NCBI GenBank assembly: GCA_035541995.1
Contig: DATKMG010000746.1
Coordinates: forward strand, 1 to 7,588
Direction: 5' to 3'
DNA length: 7,588 nucleotides
DNA from: DATKMG01 sp035541995
GTDB taxonomy: Bacteria; Acidobacteriota; Terriglobia; Versatilivoradales; Versatilivoraceae
Below the pieces are notes generated by a model. It worked only from the letters and a program-made list of their open reading frames with translations, had not been told where the DNA came from and searched no databases. The number at the start of each line of letters is the position of its first letter. Within the stretch, counting starts at the first letter, position 1. This document shows, piece after piece, positions 1 to 5,712 of this stretch. The position numbers and the translations under genes are program-made.

Positions 1-88
1 CCAGGGCGGCGCTCGGTGGGACGCCGGTCCCGAGCTCCTGCCCCTCGCTGGCCCTGGGCTAGTTTCTTTCGCCCGTACCGGGCTCTGA
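1..88 (+). CDS. Possible 3' end of an unidentified gene (partial, doubtful)
   Basis: Reading frame 2 is open from the window edge to a TGA at 86-88 and would encode about 28 residues ending in SFARTGL. A strong hairpin (87-122) begins right at that stop, which is where a gene end would be expected. Frame 1 is also open, to a TGA at 187-189 (62 codons), so GC-rich DNA alone could explain either frame. I recognise no family. The segment could equally be part of a structured RNA, because it folds into hairpins. The call is weak and needs the sequence to the left. Confidence 0.2.
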   Translation, partial: QGGARWDAGPELLPLAGPGLVSFARTGL

Positions 89-234
89 GAGGAACCGGCG
101 GCATCCTGCCGCCGGACTTCTCGAAAAATGTCCAATCTCCAAAGTCCGTGTTAGCGGACCAGGGGGTTGTCCTGGTGATTGCCACATGACAAACGTGGAA
201 GCTACGGGAGGCGGCTGGAGGGGTGTCCCTCTGG
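1..234. other. GC-rich string of hairpins, possible structured RNA
   Basis: Successive inverted repeats cover most of this stretch. CCAGGGC (1-7) pairs with GCCCTGG (51-57) and encloses GCTCG/CGAGC (11-15, 31-35). GCCCG/CGGGC (71-75, 79-83) has loop TAC. CCGGCGGCA/TGCCGCCGG (95-103, 107-115) has loop TCC and is extended outward by GAGAGG/CTTCTC. GTCCG/CGGAC (144-148, 155-159), CCAGG/CCTGG (159-163, 171-175), CCAC/GTGG (182-185, 195-198) and GAGGG/CCCTC (218-222, 227-231) follow. I could not match it to 6S RNA, tmRNA, RNase P RNA, SRP RNA or a riboswitch I know. None of the hairpins has a T-run suited to a terminator. It may be an RNA, a repeat cluster, or a gene end with trailing hairpins. 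Confidence 0.3.
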
Positions 235-305
235 TTCCCCCTACGACACTGTATCTCTTCTTCGTTTTTACGAGGTATTGAATTGACAGAAGTCAGTCAG
301 ATTCT

Positions 306-394
306 TGGTGCCGGAGGGGGGGGTCGAACCCCCACGATGGGTAACCATCGCTAGATTTTGAGTCTAGTGCGTCTGCCAGTTCCGCCACTCCGGC
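306..394 (-). tRNA. tRNA-Leu, anticodon CAA
   Basis: Read on the minus strand, this is a complete class II tRNA. The acceptor stem is GCCGGAG/CTCCGGC, the anticodon stem is CTAGA/TCTAG, and the loop CTCAAAA has anticodon CAA (plus-strand 358-360), which decodes UUG. A long variable arm (CGATGG/CCATCG with loop TTAC) marks a leucine-type tRNA. The T stem is GGGGG/CCCCC with loop TTCGACC. The discriminator is A, and CCA is encoded in the DNA (306-308). No mismatch is seen in the stems listed. It appears to be a single tRNA with no neighbouring tRNA in the window. Confidence 0.98.
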
Positions 395-438
395 CCAGCC
401 TACGAAGAAGCTAATAGAAGCGTACTGACACGCACGAT

Positions 439-467
439 AACTTAGCACGCTCACAAGCGTTTGTAAA
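439..467 (-). promoter_or_regulatory. Candidate promoter for tRNA-Leu
   Basis: On the minus strand a TTTACA box (467-462) is followed after 17 bases by TAAGTT (444-439). The -35 matches consensus at 5 of 6 positions and the -10 at only 3 of 6. Transcription would start near 432, about 38 bases before the mature tRNA 5' end. Position and spacing fit, but the -10 is weak. Confidence 0.3.
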
Positions 468-615
468 CGTTGCCCTAGAAATCCAGGGTAACTGGTTTCT
501 GGTTGACCCCAACCCATTTCATATATCCCACTTTTGTCTAAAAACAACGAAACATCGCATCCCAACCCCAAGGAAATCCTGAGGGCCTATGCTTTAGGGA
601 GTTTAGGGGTGCAAC

Positions 616-644
616 TGGACAATGGTCGAGAAAGTGTCGATAAG
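616..644 (+). promoter_or_regulatory. Candidate sigma70-type promoter upstream of the zinc-ribbon gene
   Basis: TGGACA (616-621) and GATAAG (639-644) are separated by 17 bases, matching the consensus boxes at 5 of 6 and 4 of 6 positions. The start would be near 651, giving a leader of about 115 bases that contains the 19-codon ORF at 695-754. This is a pattern match only. Confidence 0.3.
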
Positions 645-694
645 TCTATTTGCAGAAGGAGTGATCTGCCGAGGATTTATAGAGAGGAGTTTCT

Positions 695-754
695 ATGACA
701 GAACTCAGGTATCCTCCAGGGGTTCAAAAGAAGATTTCCTCCATTTCAAGATAA
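695..754 (+). CDS. Possible 19-residue leader peptide or small protein
   Basis: ATG at 695 is preceded by a full AGGAG (685-689) with a 5-base spacer, a better ribosome site than many real genes here have. The frame reads MTELRYPPGVQKKISSISR and stops at TAA 752-754, just 12 bases before the next ATG at 767. Such spacing would allow translational coupling with the downstream membrane protein, or the ORF could be a leader peptide. No family is recognised. The peptide is too short for codon statistics, and chance cannot be excluded. It could also be the remnant of an alternative N-terminus of the downstream gene. Confidence 0.35.
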   Translation: MTELRYPPGVQKKISSISR

Positions 755-766
755 CGGAGCGAAATC

Positions 767-1150
767 ATGGCCCAGTGCCCGTCATGTCAGCACGAAGTAT
801 CGTCGTTGCACTATTCATTTCGCCCTTCGATTCTGTTGCGCAATACGTTCCGCTCCCCGGCAAGCAAGATCATAGTCTGCCGGAGCTGTGGCGAAGAATT
901 AACCTTGACGTTTTCGAGCTTTATTTTCTGCCAGATCGTATTTGTCGTTACCGTCATACCTTGTGCGATTGCTTTTGCCCGCCTTGAGACGCTGCTTGTC
1001 AACTCGTTTCAGCCCGTCCATCAACTTTCCCAGGATCACCCTTTAGGGGCTTTTTTTTCTCTTTGGATCTTTCCCACGCTGATTGTGACGCTAATCGTGT
1101 ACAACGCCCTGGTCAGGCCTCTCATCGAGTACAAGAAAGCTGGATCCTAG
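767..1150 (+). CDS. Small zinc-ribbon, two-helix membrane protein of unknown function
   Basis: This 127-residue protein has an N-terminal pair of CxxC motifs (C4/C7 and C38/C41), the usual layout of a zinc ribbon. Two hydrophobic segments follow at about residues 49-71 and 93-116, and the tail is basic. It is probably an inner-membrane protein with the zinc ribbon and tail facing the cytoplasm. GGAG at 756-759 lies 7 bases before the ATG and supports this start. The gene follows a possible 19-codon ORF by 12 bases, and a candidate promoter lies at 616-644. A run of eight T (1051-1058) inside the second half codes for part of the second membrane helix. I do not recognise a named family; many soil bacteria carry similar small proteins of unknown role. 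The zinc ligands and helices are visible, but the function is unknown. Confidence 0.7.
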   Translation: MAQCPSCQHEVSSLHYSFRPSILLRNTFRSPASKIIVCRSCGEELTLTFSSFIFCQIVFVVTVIPCAIAFARLETLLVNSFQPVHQLSQDHPLGAFFSLWIFPTLIVTLIVYNALVRPLIEYKKAGS

Positions 1151-1156
1151 TGAGAT

Positions 1157-1300
1157 TTGCAGAATATGGTGACGTTTCTCCCCGCCCTCCAGAGTGGATT
1201 ATCTGCGGGGTAGGAATCCAGGGTTGACGCGGTTGCCGCGTCACTCCTGACTACATTCCATTGTCTCTTCGGGACAAAAAGTCGTCACTCTATTCTGCAA
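1157..1300. repeat. Inverted-repeat element A, between convergent genes
   Basis: The 18-base left arm TTGCAGAATATGGTGACG (1157-1174) is repeated inverted at 1283-1300 with two mismatches. Between the arms lie a perfect 8-bp hairpin, TGACGCGG/CCGCGTCA with loop TTG (1225-1243), and a second hairpin, TTGTCTC/GGGACAA with loop TTC (1261-1277, one G-T pair). No T-run follows either hairpin on either strand, so a simple terminator is unlikely, although the position after two converging genes would suit one. The layout resembles a small palindromic interspersed element. Its arms resemble those of the element at 5466-5565. Confidence 0.55.
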
Positions 1301-1409
1301 CTCCGGGTAACTTTTTGGCAGGCGTCTCAGCACCATTGGGCGTTGCAACGACCCACTGTTCTGCAAAACGTTCTCTGCGGGCTGCGCTCCAGAATCAGCT
1401 GCAATCCGG

Positions 1410-2066
1410 CTAATAGATCCCCGGAATCAGCCGCCATGTCCTGGCACGGTACGTATTGTATTCTTCACCAAACTGCGACTGTAGCAGTCTCTCTTCCGCA
1501 TGAATACGCGCGAGGAGCGGGGGGAGCATGAGCACTGTGAGCAGCACTCCGGCTCCTGAACGAAAAGCCAGGCCCCACCCCAGCGAGCCGACAAGCAGGC
1601 CCAGATAACTGGGATGGCGGATGATCCCGTAAACACCGTCGGTAACCAGGGTGTGCTCGGGCTGGATCGCGACTAGCCCGCTGAATCGGCTGCCGAGCAC
1701 AAAGACCGGCCAGATCCGCAAGGCGCCACCCGCAGCGAACAGACCAACACCGAGCCAGCGAATGATGTTGCTGTCGATGGTCCAGAAGGCGATGCGGTCC
1801 GTGAAAGCAGGCAGATAGCCGGCTAGCAACCCGATCAGTATGAGGACTGCAATGACCCAACGATTGGTGCGGTCCTCACGTATCCCTGGACTCAGATTTC
1901 CACCGGCAAATAACGCCACGCCAGAAAGCGAGAACAGCACAATCGCTAGCGCGATCCGTGCCGGGTGGGAGAAGAAGGCCGAAAACCCGCCCCAGCCAAG
2001 GATAGCCAGGCCGAGATATGCAGCAGTACTTAGGCCGACCAGTGCAATTCTAATGGATGGCTTCAT
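1410..2066 (-). CDS. Isoprenylcysteine carboxyl methyltransferase-like membrane methyltransferase
   Basis: This 218-residue integral membrane protein has about five hydrophobic segments (roughly 7-27, 38-56, 71-90, 100-120 and 160-186). The C-terminal half carries the ICMT/phospholipid methyltransferase signature: GVYGIIRHPSYLG (144-156), then a glutamate pair at 191-192 in RIHAEERLL, and FGEEYNTY (199-206) leading to RLIPGIY at the end. In this family these elements bind S-adenosylmethionine and the lipid-facing substrate. Bacterial members methylate small lipids or unknown substrates, so the substrate cannot be assigned. The ATG overlaps the stop of the upstream isomerase-like gene as ATGA (2063-2066), which implies one transcript and coupled translation. 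The C-terminus is complete. Confidence 0.85.
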   Translation of the reverse strand: MKPSIRIALVGLSTAAYLGLAILGWGGFSAFFSHPARIALAIVLFSLSGVALFAGGNLSPGIREDRTNRWVIAVLILIGLLAGYLPAFTDRIAFWTIDSNIIRWLGVGLFAAGGALRIWPVFVLGSRFSGLVAIQPEHTLVTDGVYGIIRHPSYLGLLVGSLGWGLAFRSGAGVLLTVLMLPPLLARIHAEERLLQSQFGEEYNTYRARTWRLIPGIY

Positions 2067-2914
2067 CTTTCCCGCAGGCCGGCAAGAACACCACGCATGT
2101 AAGAGAATGACTTCGCCATTCCGAGCAATGGGTTATCGGCATCGATTTCGTATTCCAGGTTCACGCAGCCCTGGTAGTTCATGGCCTTGAGCTGCTTGAA
2201 AATCTCCACGATAGGAAGGGTCCCTTCGCCGACCGGCACCTGGCTATTCATATCCTTTGGGTTGCGCAGGTCTTTGATGTGCATGTCCAAAAGGCGACTC
2301 CCCGCGGCCCGAATGGAGTCGACCGCGTTGGTGCCTGTCCTGACCGTGTGGCCGACGTCAATGCACAGCCCCACCCGTGGATCCATCTCTTTAATGGCTT
2401 TCAGCGCCACTTCCGGTGAAGGGAAGTGTTCGTCTTCAGGCCCGTGGTTGTGAATGGCAACCTTGATGTTGTATTCCTTGACGAACCTCTCGATCCGAGG
2501 CAGTGTTTTCGCTGTGGGCCCTATGGCCAAAAGCGGCATTCCACATTGCTTCGCATAATCGAAGTATCGCCGGATATCGCTATCGTCGTCCTTGGTCATG
2601 TATATGACTCCGCCACCCACAATCTTGATTCCCGCCTTCTCAAATTCCATTGCTCCCTGCCGGAGTTCCTCCGGTGTGCTCCGATACGGAAGATGGTATT
2701 CCTTGATGCTCACATTCGATACGTTCAACTGTTGAATAATCCTGATGGCCAGGCCCCGTTGGAATTCGCGCAGCGAGTAGCTGGCAACTCCCAGTTTGAT
2801 GTCCGGAGTCTCCTGGCCAGGGGTACCCAAGTTCGTGGCGCCGGCCATCCCGGCCATCCCTGCTCCTGTGATCGCAGTTCCCAGAAATCCGCGGCGAGTG
2901 AAATTCAATGGCAT
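2063..2914 (-). CDS. Tat-exported sugar phosphate isomerase/epimerase family protein (TIM barrel)
   Basis: The 283-residue product belongs to the xylose isomerase-like TIM-barrel family. It opens with a twin-arginine signal, NFTRRGFLG (R7, R8), followed by an Ala/Gly-rich hydrophobic stretch, so it should be exported folded. Metal-site and active-site elements of the family are visible: HNH (155-157), CIDVGH (184-189), DMHIKD (210-215) and NLEYE (252-256). Such proteins isomerise or epimerise ketoses or keto-sugars, but the substrate is unknown. I chose ATG 2914 because AGGAGGG (2924-2918) sits just upstream; a TTG at 2932 would extend the protein by six residues but lies before the ribosome site. 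The gene is the first of a two-gene operon with the methyltransferase. An inverted repeat (2927-2954) precedes the ribosome site. Confidence 0.9.
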   Translation of the reverse strand: MPLNFTRRGFLGTAITGAGMAGMAGATNLGTPGQETPDIKLGVASYSLREFQRGLAIRIIQQLNVSNVSIKEYHLPYRSTPEELRQGAMEFEKAGIKIVGGGVIYMTKDDDSDIRRYFDYAKQCGMPLLAIGPTAKTLPRIERFVKEYNIKVAIHNHGPEDEHFPSPEVALKAIKEMDPRVGLCIDVGHTVRTGTNAVDSIRAAGSRLLDMHIKDLRNPKDMNSQVPVGEGTLPIVEIFKQLKAMNYQGCVNLEYEIDADNPLLGMAKSFSYMRGVLAGLRER

Positions 2915-3288
2915 AAGCCCTCCTTTATTCAACTTCTATGAGTTCATGTTGAATAGCCATGCAGGTCCGGTCCGGGACCTGCGCAGCCTTTCCCGAGGCC
3001 CCCAGTGTATCAGCAAGAACGCCTGGCTTCCAACAATCCAATCGAGGGGTATCCAAGGCCTTTTAAAGACATACACCGACGGCGCGAAAAAAGCATCTAT
3101 CTCGTGAAGAAACCTTGTACACTCGTATCAATTCTGCCTCAGGAAGAAGGCTTCATCGTAGATTTCGTTGCGACGACGAATTTGTCGCAATGAGGTCTAA
3201 GGCAAATTCCTTGTGCTCGGCCGGCAGGATTGAAAATTAGGACTTCGCTCTCGAAACTCCATTTTGGGAAACTCTCAAGGAGGCAAAA
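2915..3288. other. Divergent intergenic region with three inverted repeats
   Basis: This region separates the minus-strand isomerase-like gene from the plus-strand dehydrogenase gene and must hold both promoters, but I see no convincing -35/-10 pair. It contains ATTCAAC/GTTGAAT (2927-2933, 2948-2954), directly upstream of the isomerase ribosome site. It also contains an 8-bp hairpin GCAGGTCC/GGACCTGC (2961-2968, 2975-2982) and TTGCGAC/GTCGCAA (3168-3174, 3184-3190). Open frames here are short and show no recognisable protein. Confidence 0.5.
3277..3283 (+). promoter_or_regulatory. Ribosome binding site of the dehydrogenase gene
   Basis: AAGGAGG lies 5 bases before ATG 3289. It is a near-perfect anti-16S match and fixes this start over any later one. 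Confidence 0.8.
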
Positions 3289-4251
3289 ATGGTTGATGAT
3301 CAAGCAACAGTCGTGGGAACAGGGATGATGGGTCCTGGAATCGCAGTGGCTCTCTCATTAGCGGGAATCCAGACTCACTTGGTGAGCCGTTCCCCCGATC
3401 GAGCAGAACAGGGGCTTTCCACGGCCCATCGGCTAATCAATCAACTCCGTGAAGGCGGACTCGTCAATTTGGATCAGGCGGAAGCCGCCAAGCTAATGCT
3501 TACTTCCACCACGGACCTGGACAGTGCACTGAAATCATCCCGACTCGTCATCGAGTCAATTCCGGAGGATGTCACGCTAAAACAGGCTTTTTTCCACCAT
3601 CTGGATGAGGTCTCGGATAAGAATGCCGTTTTGGCCAGTAATACCTCCGGGATCAGCATCACAGCCATTGCCGAGATGGCCAAATATCCACAGCGGATCC
3701 TTACCGCACATTTCTGGAATCCACCCCATTTGATGCCGCTGGTGGAAGTCGTGATGGGAAATCAGACCAGTGAATCCGTCGCACTGCAGATGGTCGAGAT
3801 ATTAAAGAAATGCGACAAAACCGCAGTACTGGTCCGGAAAGACCGCCCGGGTCAACTCGGGAATCGCCTGCAACTCGCTCTGATGAGGGAGGCCTTCTAC
3901 ATTGTTCAAGAGGGAATTGCCAGTGCGGAAGATGTAGATTTGGCCATAAAATCTGGATTTGGCATGCGACTGCCGGTTTGGGGTGTGCTCGAACACACGG
4001 ATGCCGTGGGCCTGGACCTTGTCAAAACTATTCAAGACTACGTTCTTCCGGATTTGAACAATCAGCCCTATGCTTGTTCACTCTTAAATCAAAAAGTGGA
4101 GAATGGAGAATTGGGCTCCGCAACAGGGCGGGGCTTTTATGATTGGACCGTGAGGGATATGAATGCCACCAAGGCCCGTCGCGATGCTTTCTTGATTCAA
4201 TTCCTGCGCGAACGGAAAATGGGTAGAAAGAACCTGTCGGTTCCCAGTTAG
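3289..4251 (+). CDS. 3-hydroxyacyl-CoA dehydrogenase family protein, NAD-dependent
   Basis: This 320-residue, full-length two-domain protein begins with a Rossmann fold: VVGTGMMGPGIA gives the GxGxxG dinucleotide motif (G10, G12, G15). IESIPEDVTLKQ (88-99) and SNTSG (117-121) are typical family blocks. The catalytic His-Glu pair is probably H141 in AHFWNPPHLMPLVEVV and E153, and N192 in DRPGQLGNR matches the family's substrate asparagine. The C-terminal domain ends with GRGFYDW (280-286). Family members oxidise 3-hydroxyacyl-CoA or related hydroxyacids such as carnitine and gulonate. The HFWNPPHL form, in place of the usual HFFNP, leaves the substrate uncertain. The gene is monocistronic and converges on the fabH-like gene after 93 bases. 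A strong ribosome site supports the start. Its own promoter was not found. Confidence 0.9.
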   Translation: MVDDQATVVGTGMMGPGIAVALSLAGIQTHLVSRSPDRAEQGLSTAHRLINQLREGGLVNLDQAEAAKLMLTSTTDLDSALKSSRLVIESIPEDVTLKQAFFHHLDEVSDKNAVLASNTSGISITAIAEMAKYPQRILTAHFWNPPHLMPLVEVVMGNQTSESVALQMVEILKKCDKTAVLVRKDRPGQLGNRLQLALMREAFYIVQEGIASAEDVDLAIKSGFGMRLPVWGVLEHTDAVGLDLVKTIQDYVLPDLNNQPYACSLLNQKVENGELGSATGRGFYDWTVRDMNATKARRDAFLIQFLRERKMGRKNLSVPS

Positions 4252-4344
4252 TTTCTGTCTTGAAATTGGGGGATTACAGAAGAACTAGTTTAGGTCTTCC
4301 AGATTCGGGTAAAGGGCTTGTCAGCAACGCGCCACAATCAATTC

Positions 4345-5340
4345 CTACCATCGGACCACGGCTGCGGCCCAGGTGAAGCCGGAGCCGAAGGCTGCCAGGA
4401 CGACCAGGTCACCCGTCTCGATTCGGCCCTGCTCCAGGGCTTCGTCCAAAGCGATTGGAATTGACGCTGCGGTCGTGTTTCCATATTTCTGAATATTGTT
4501 AAAAACCCGATCCGGTGAGAGCTTCAAGGTCTCCGCGACTGCCTCGGCGATCCGCATATTGGCTTGGTGGAGAATCATCAGATCCACATCGTCAATGGTG
4601 AGTTGGTTAGCATGCAAGGCCTCTTCCACGACCTCCCGGAAGCGTTCGACGGCATGCTTAAACACCAATCGCCCCTCCATTCGTGGATAATGCCTTCCTT
4701 CTCTCAGCATTTCCTCCGTGATCCGTGGGTGAAAAATGCAGCCTGGTACCTCAAGCCAAAGCTTCTTGGCATATTTGCCCTCAGCGTGAAGGTGAGTTGA
4801 GAGGATGCCACCCTGGTCCCCCCTGGCTCTTCCTACCACCACTGCTCCGGCGCCATCGCCGAAGAGTACGCCAACATCTCGTCCTCGGGTGTTCAATTCC
4901 AGGCCCGTTGAATGCACCTCAGCTCCCACCACGAGCACGTGCTGGCACATTCCGGTTTTAACGTACTGATCGGCTACCGATAGCCCGTAAATAAACCCGG
5001 AACATTGGTTGCGGACATCCAACGCGCCGATAGTCCCGATTCCGAGTTTATCCTGGAGCAGACAACCAGAGCCGGGAAAGGTGTAGTCAGGACTTAACGT
5101 AGCAAAAACAAGGAAGTCGAGATCCTGCGGTGATAGCCCCGCAGCAGCGATCGCCTTTATCGAGGCCTGCAGCCCCAGATCGGATGAACCGACACCCTCG
5201 CTCACGAAGCGCCGCTCACAAATCCCCGTCCTTTGCTGAATCCACTCATCGGACGTATCCATCAGCTTCTCCAGTTCGCGGTTCGTTACGATTCTGGGAG
5301 GAAGATATCTGCCCGTGGCTAGGATTCGGGATCTGAACAA
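4345..5340 (-). CDS. fabH: 3-oxoacyl-ACP synthase III (KASIII, FabH family)
   Basis: From the TTG at 5340 the product has 331 residues, beginning MFRSRILATGRYLPPR as FabH proteins do. AAGGAG (5355-5350) lies 9 bases before this TTG. A TTG at 5388 would add 16 unlike residues and has no ribosome site. The catalytic triad is complete: C113 in RNQCSGFIYGL, H258 in ILHQANMRI, and N288 in KYGNTTAASIPIAL. TSDEWIQQRTGI near the N-terminus and the closing GSGFTWAAAVVRW are family marks. FabH condenses acetyl-CoA (or another acyl-CoA) with malonyl-ACP to start fatty acid synthesis. The Cys-His distance is 145 residues, against 132 in the E. coli enzyme. The extra length falls near LWLEVPGC to MEGRLVF and may change acyl specificity. 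No acpP or fabD lies beside it, so a specialised synthase remains possible. Confidence 0.93.
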   Translation of the reverse strand: MFRSRILATGRYLPPRIVTNRELEKLMDTSDEWIQQRTGICERRFVSEGVGSSDLGLQASIKAIAAAGLSPQDLDFLVFATLSPDYTFPGSGCLLQDKLGIGTIGALDVRNQCSGFIYGLSVADQYVKTGMCQHVLVVGAEVHSTGLELNTRGRDVGVLFGDGAGAVVVGRARGDQGGILSTHLHAEGKYAKKLWLEVPGCIFHPRITEEMLREGRHYPRMEGRLVFKHAVERFREVVEEALHANQLTIDDVDLMILHQANMRIAEAVAETLKLSPDRVFNNIQKYGNTTAASIPIALDEALEQGRIETGDLVVLAAFGSGFTWAAAVVRW

Positions 5341-5465
5341 AGCACTTAGCTCCTTTCCTCGCCAACGTTCAAATTGAATCAGTGGCAACCACGAGGAGGT
5401 TTTACCACATTGGGAGGATTTTGAATACTCGGTCGCGTAGTTTCCATCTCAAAGGCCAAAGCGGG

Positions 5466-5565
5466 GTGCGAACAGAAGTGACGGGCAGAAAATACGCGAC
5501 AAACTTGGGGTGCTTCCAGCGGGAACCGCTTCGCGGTTCCCGCTGCCCGTTACTTCTGTTTGCAC
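5466..5565. repeat. Inverted-repeat element B with a perfect inner hairpin
   Basis: A 23-base left arm (5466-5488, starting GTGCGAACAGAAGTGACGGG) recurs inverted at 5543-5565 with only two mismatches. Inside is a perfect 13-bp hairpin, CAGCGGGAACCGC/GCGGTTCCCGCTG with loop TTC (5517-5545), whose 3' side overlaps the right arm, so the two folds compete. CCGCC-AA-GGCGG (5566-5577) follows directly. The element ends 19 bases before the -35 box of the TPR promoter. It could be a mobile palindromic repeat or could affect transcription of either flanking gene. There is no T-run for a terminator. Confidence 0.7.
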
Positions 5566-5584
5566 CCGCCAAGGCGGTTCACGT

Positions 5585-5613
5585 TTGACACCTCCCCTTG
5601 GTATTGTTAAGAT
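5585..5613 (+). promoter_or_regulatory. Sigma70-type promoter of the TPR gene
   Basis: A perfect TTGACA (5585-5590) and TAAGAT (5608-5613) are spaced by 17 bases. The start would be near 5620, leaving about 93 bases of leader before the TTG at 5713. It is the best promoter match in the window. Confidence 0.55.
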
Positions 5614-5712
5614 GCTGAGTTTGGTTTTCGGGGCTGGGCTAGGCAATGGAGCGACTATGCGCCTGCAGGCCAATTAGTACCGGTTCCTTTGAATTCAAAA
5701 GGAGGCTCACCC

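Larger units (their letters stand above)
395..694. other. Intergenic region between tRNA-Leu and the small ORFs
   Basis: This 300-base stretch separates the minus-strand tRNA from the plus-strand small ORF at 695. Apart from the two candidate promoters (439-467 minus, 616-644 plus), I see no gene, repeat or terminator. The open frames here read through the tRNA or overlap the next gene out of frame, and they carry no recognisable protein. Confidence 0.5.
5341..5712. other. Divergent region between fabH and the TPR gene
   Basis: This 372-base region holds the fabH ribosome site, inverted-repeat element B (5466-5565), the TPR promoter (5585-5613) and an untranslated leader of about 95 bases. 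I found no convincing minus-strand promoter for fabH; it should lie between 5356 and 5465. Short open frames here consist mostly of translated repeat arms and are not credible genes. Confidence 0.5.

Noticed and set aside
71..134. 6S RNA or TPP riboswitch fragment
   Set aside because: CTGAGAGG is only a superficial match; the conserved 6S bubble and the TPP CTGAT...CCAGCGTAGGGA block are absent.
282..287. TTGACA on the plus strand near the tRNA
   Set aside because: No -10 box follows at 16-18 bases, and it would point transcription into the back of the tRNA gene.
293..571. Minus-strand open frame over the tRNA
   Set aside because: Its most protein-like part, GVAELADALDSKS, is simply the translation of the tRNA-Leu gene.
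1051..1058. T8 run as a terminator
   Set aside because: The preceding stem is only CCC/GGG and the run is inside an intact coding frame.
1465..1860. Minus-strand open frame inside the methyltransferase gene
   Set aside because: It is an out-of-frame shadow with His/Arg/Ser-rich composition; the main frame carries the ICMT signature.
2426..2941. Plus-strand open frame opposite the isomerase-like gene
   Set aside because: It is antisense to a gene with clear catalytic motifs and a Tat signal, and it shows no motifs of its own.
4253..4281. Shared terminator between the convergent dehydrogenase and fabH genes
   Set aside because: TTCTGT/ACAGAA is only 6 bp with a 17-base loop and no T-run on either strand.
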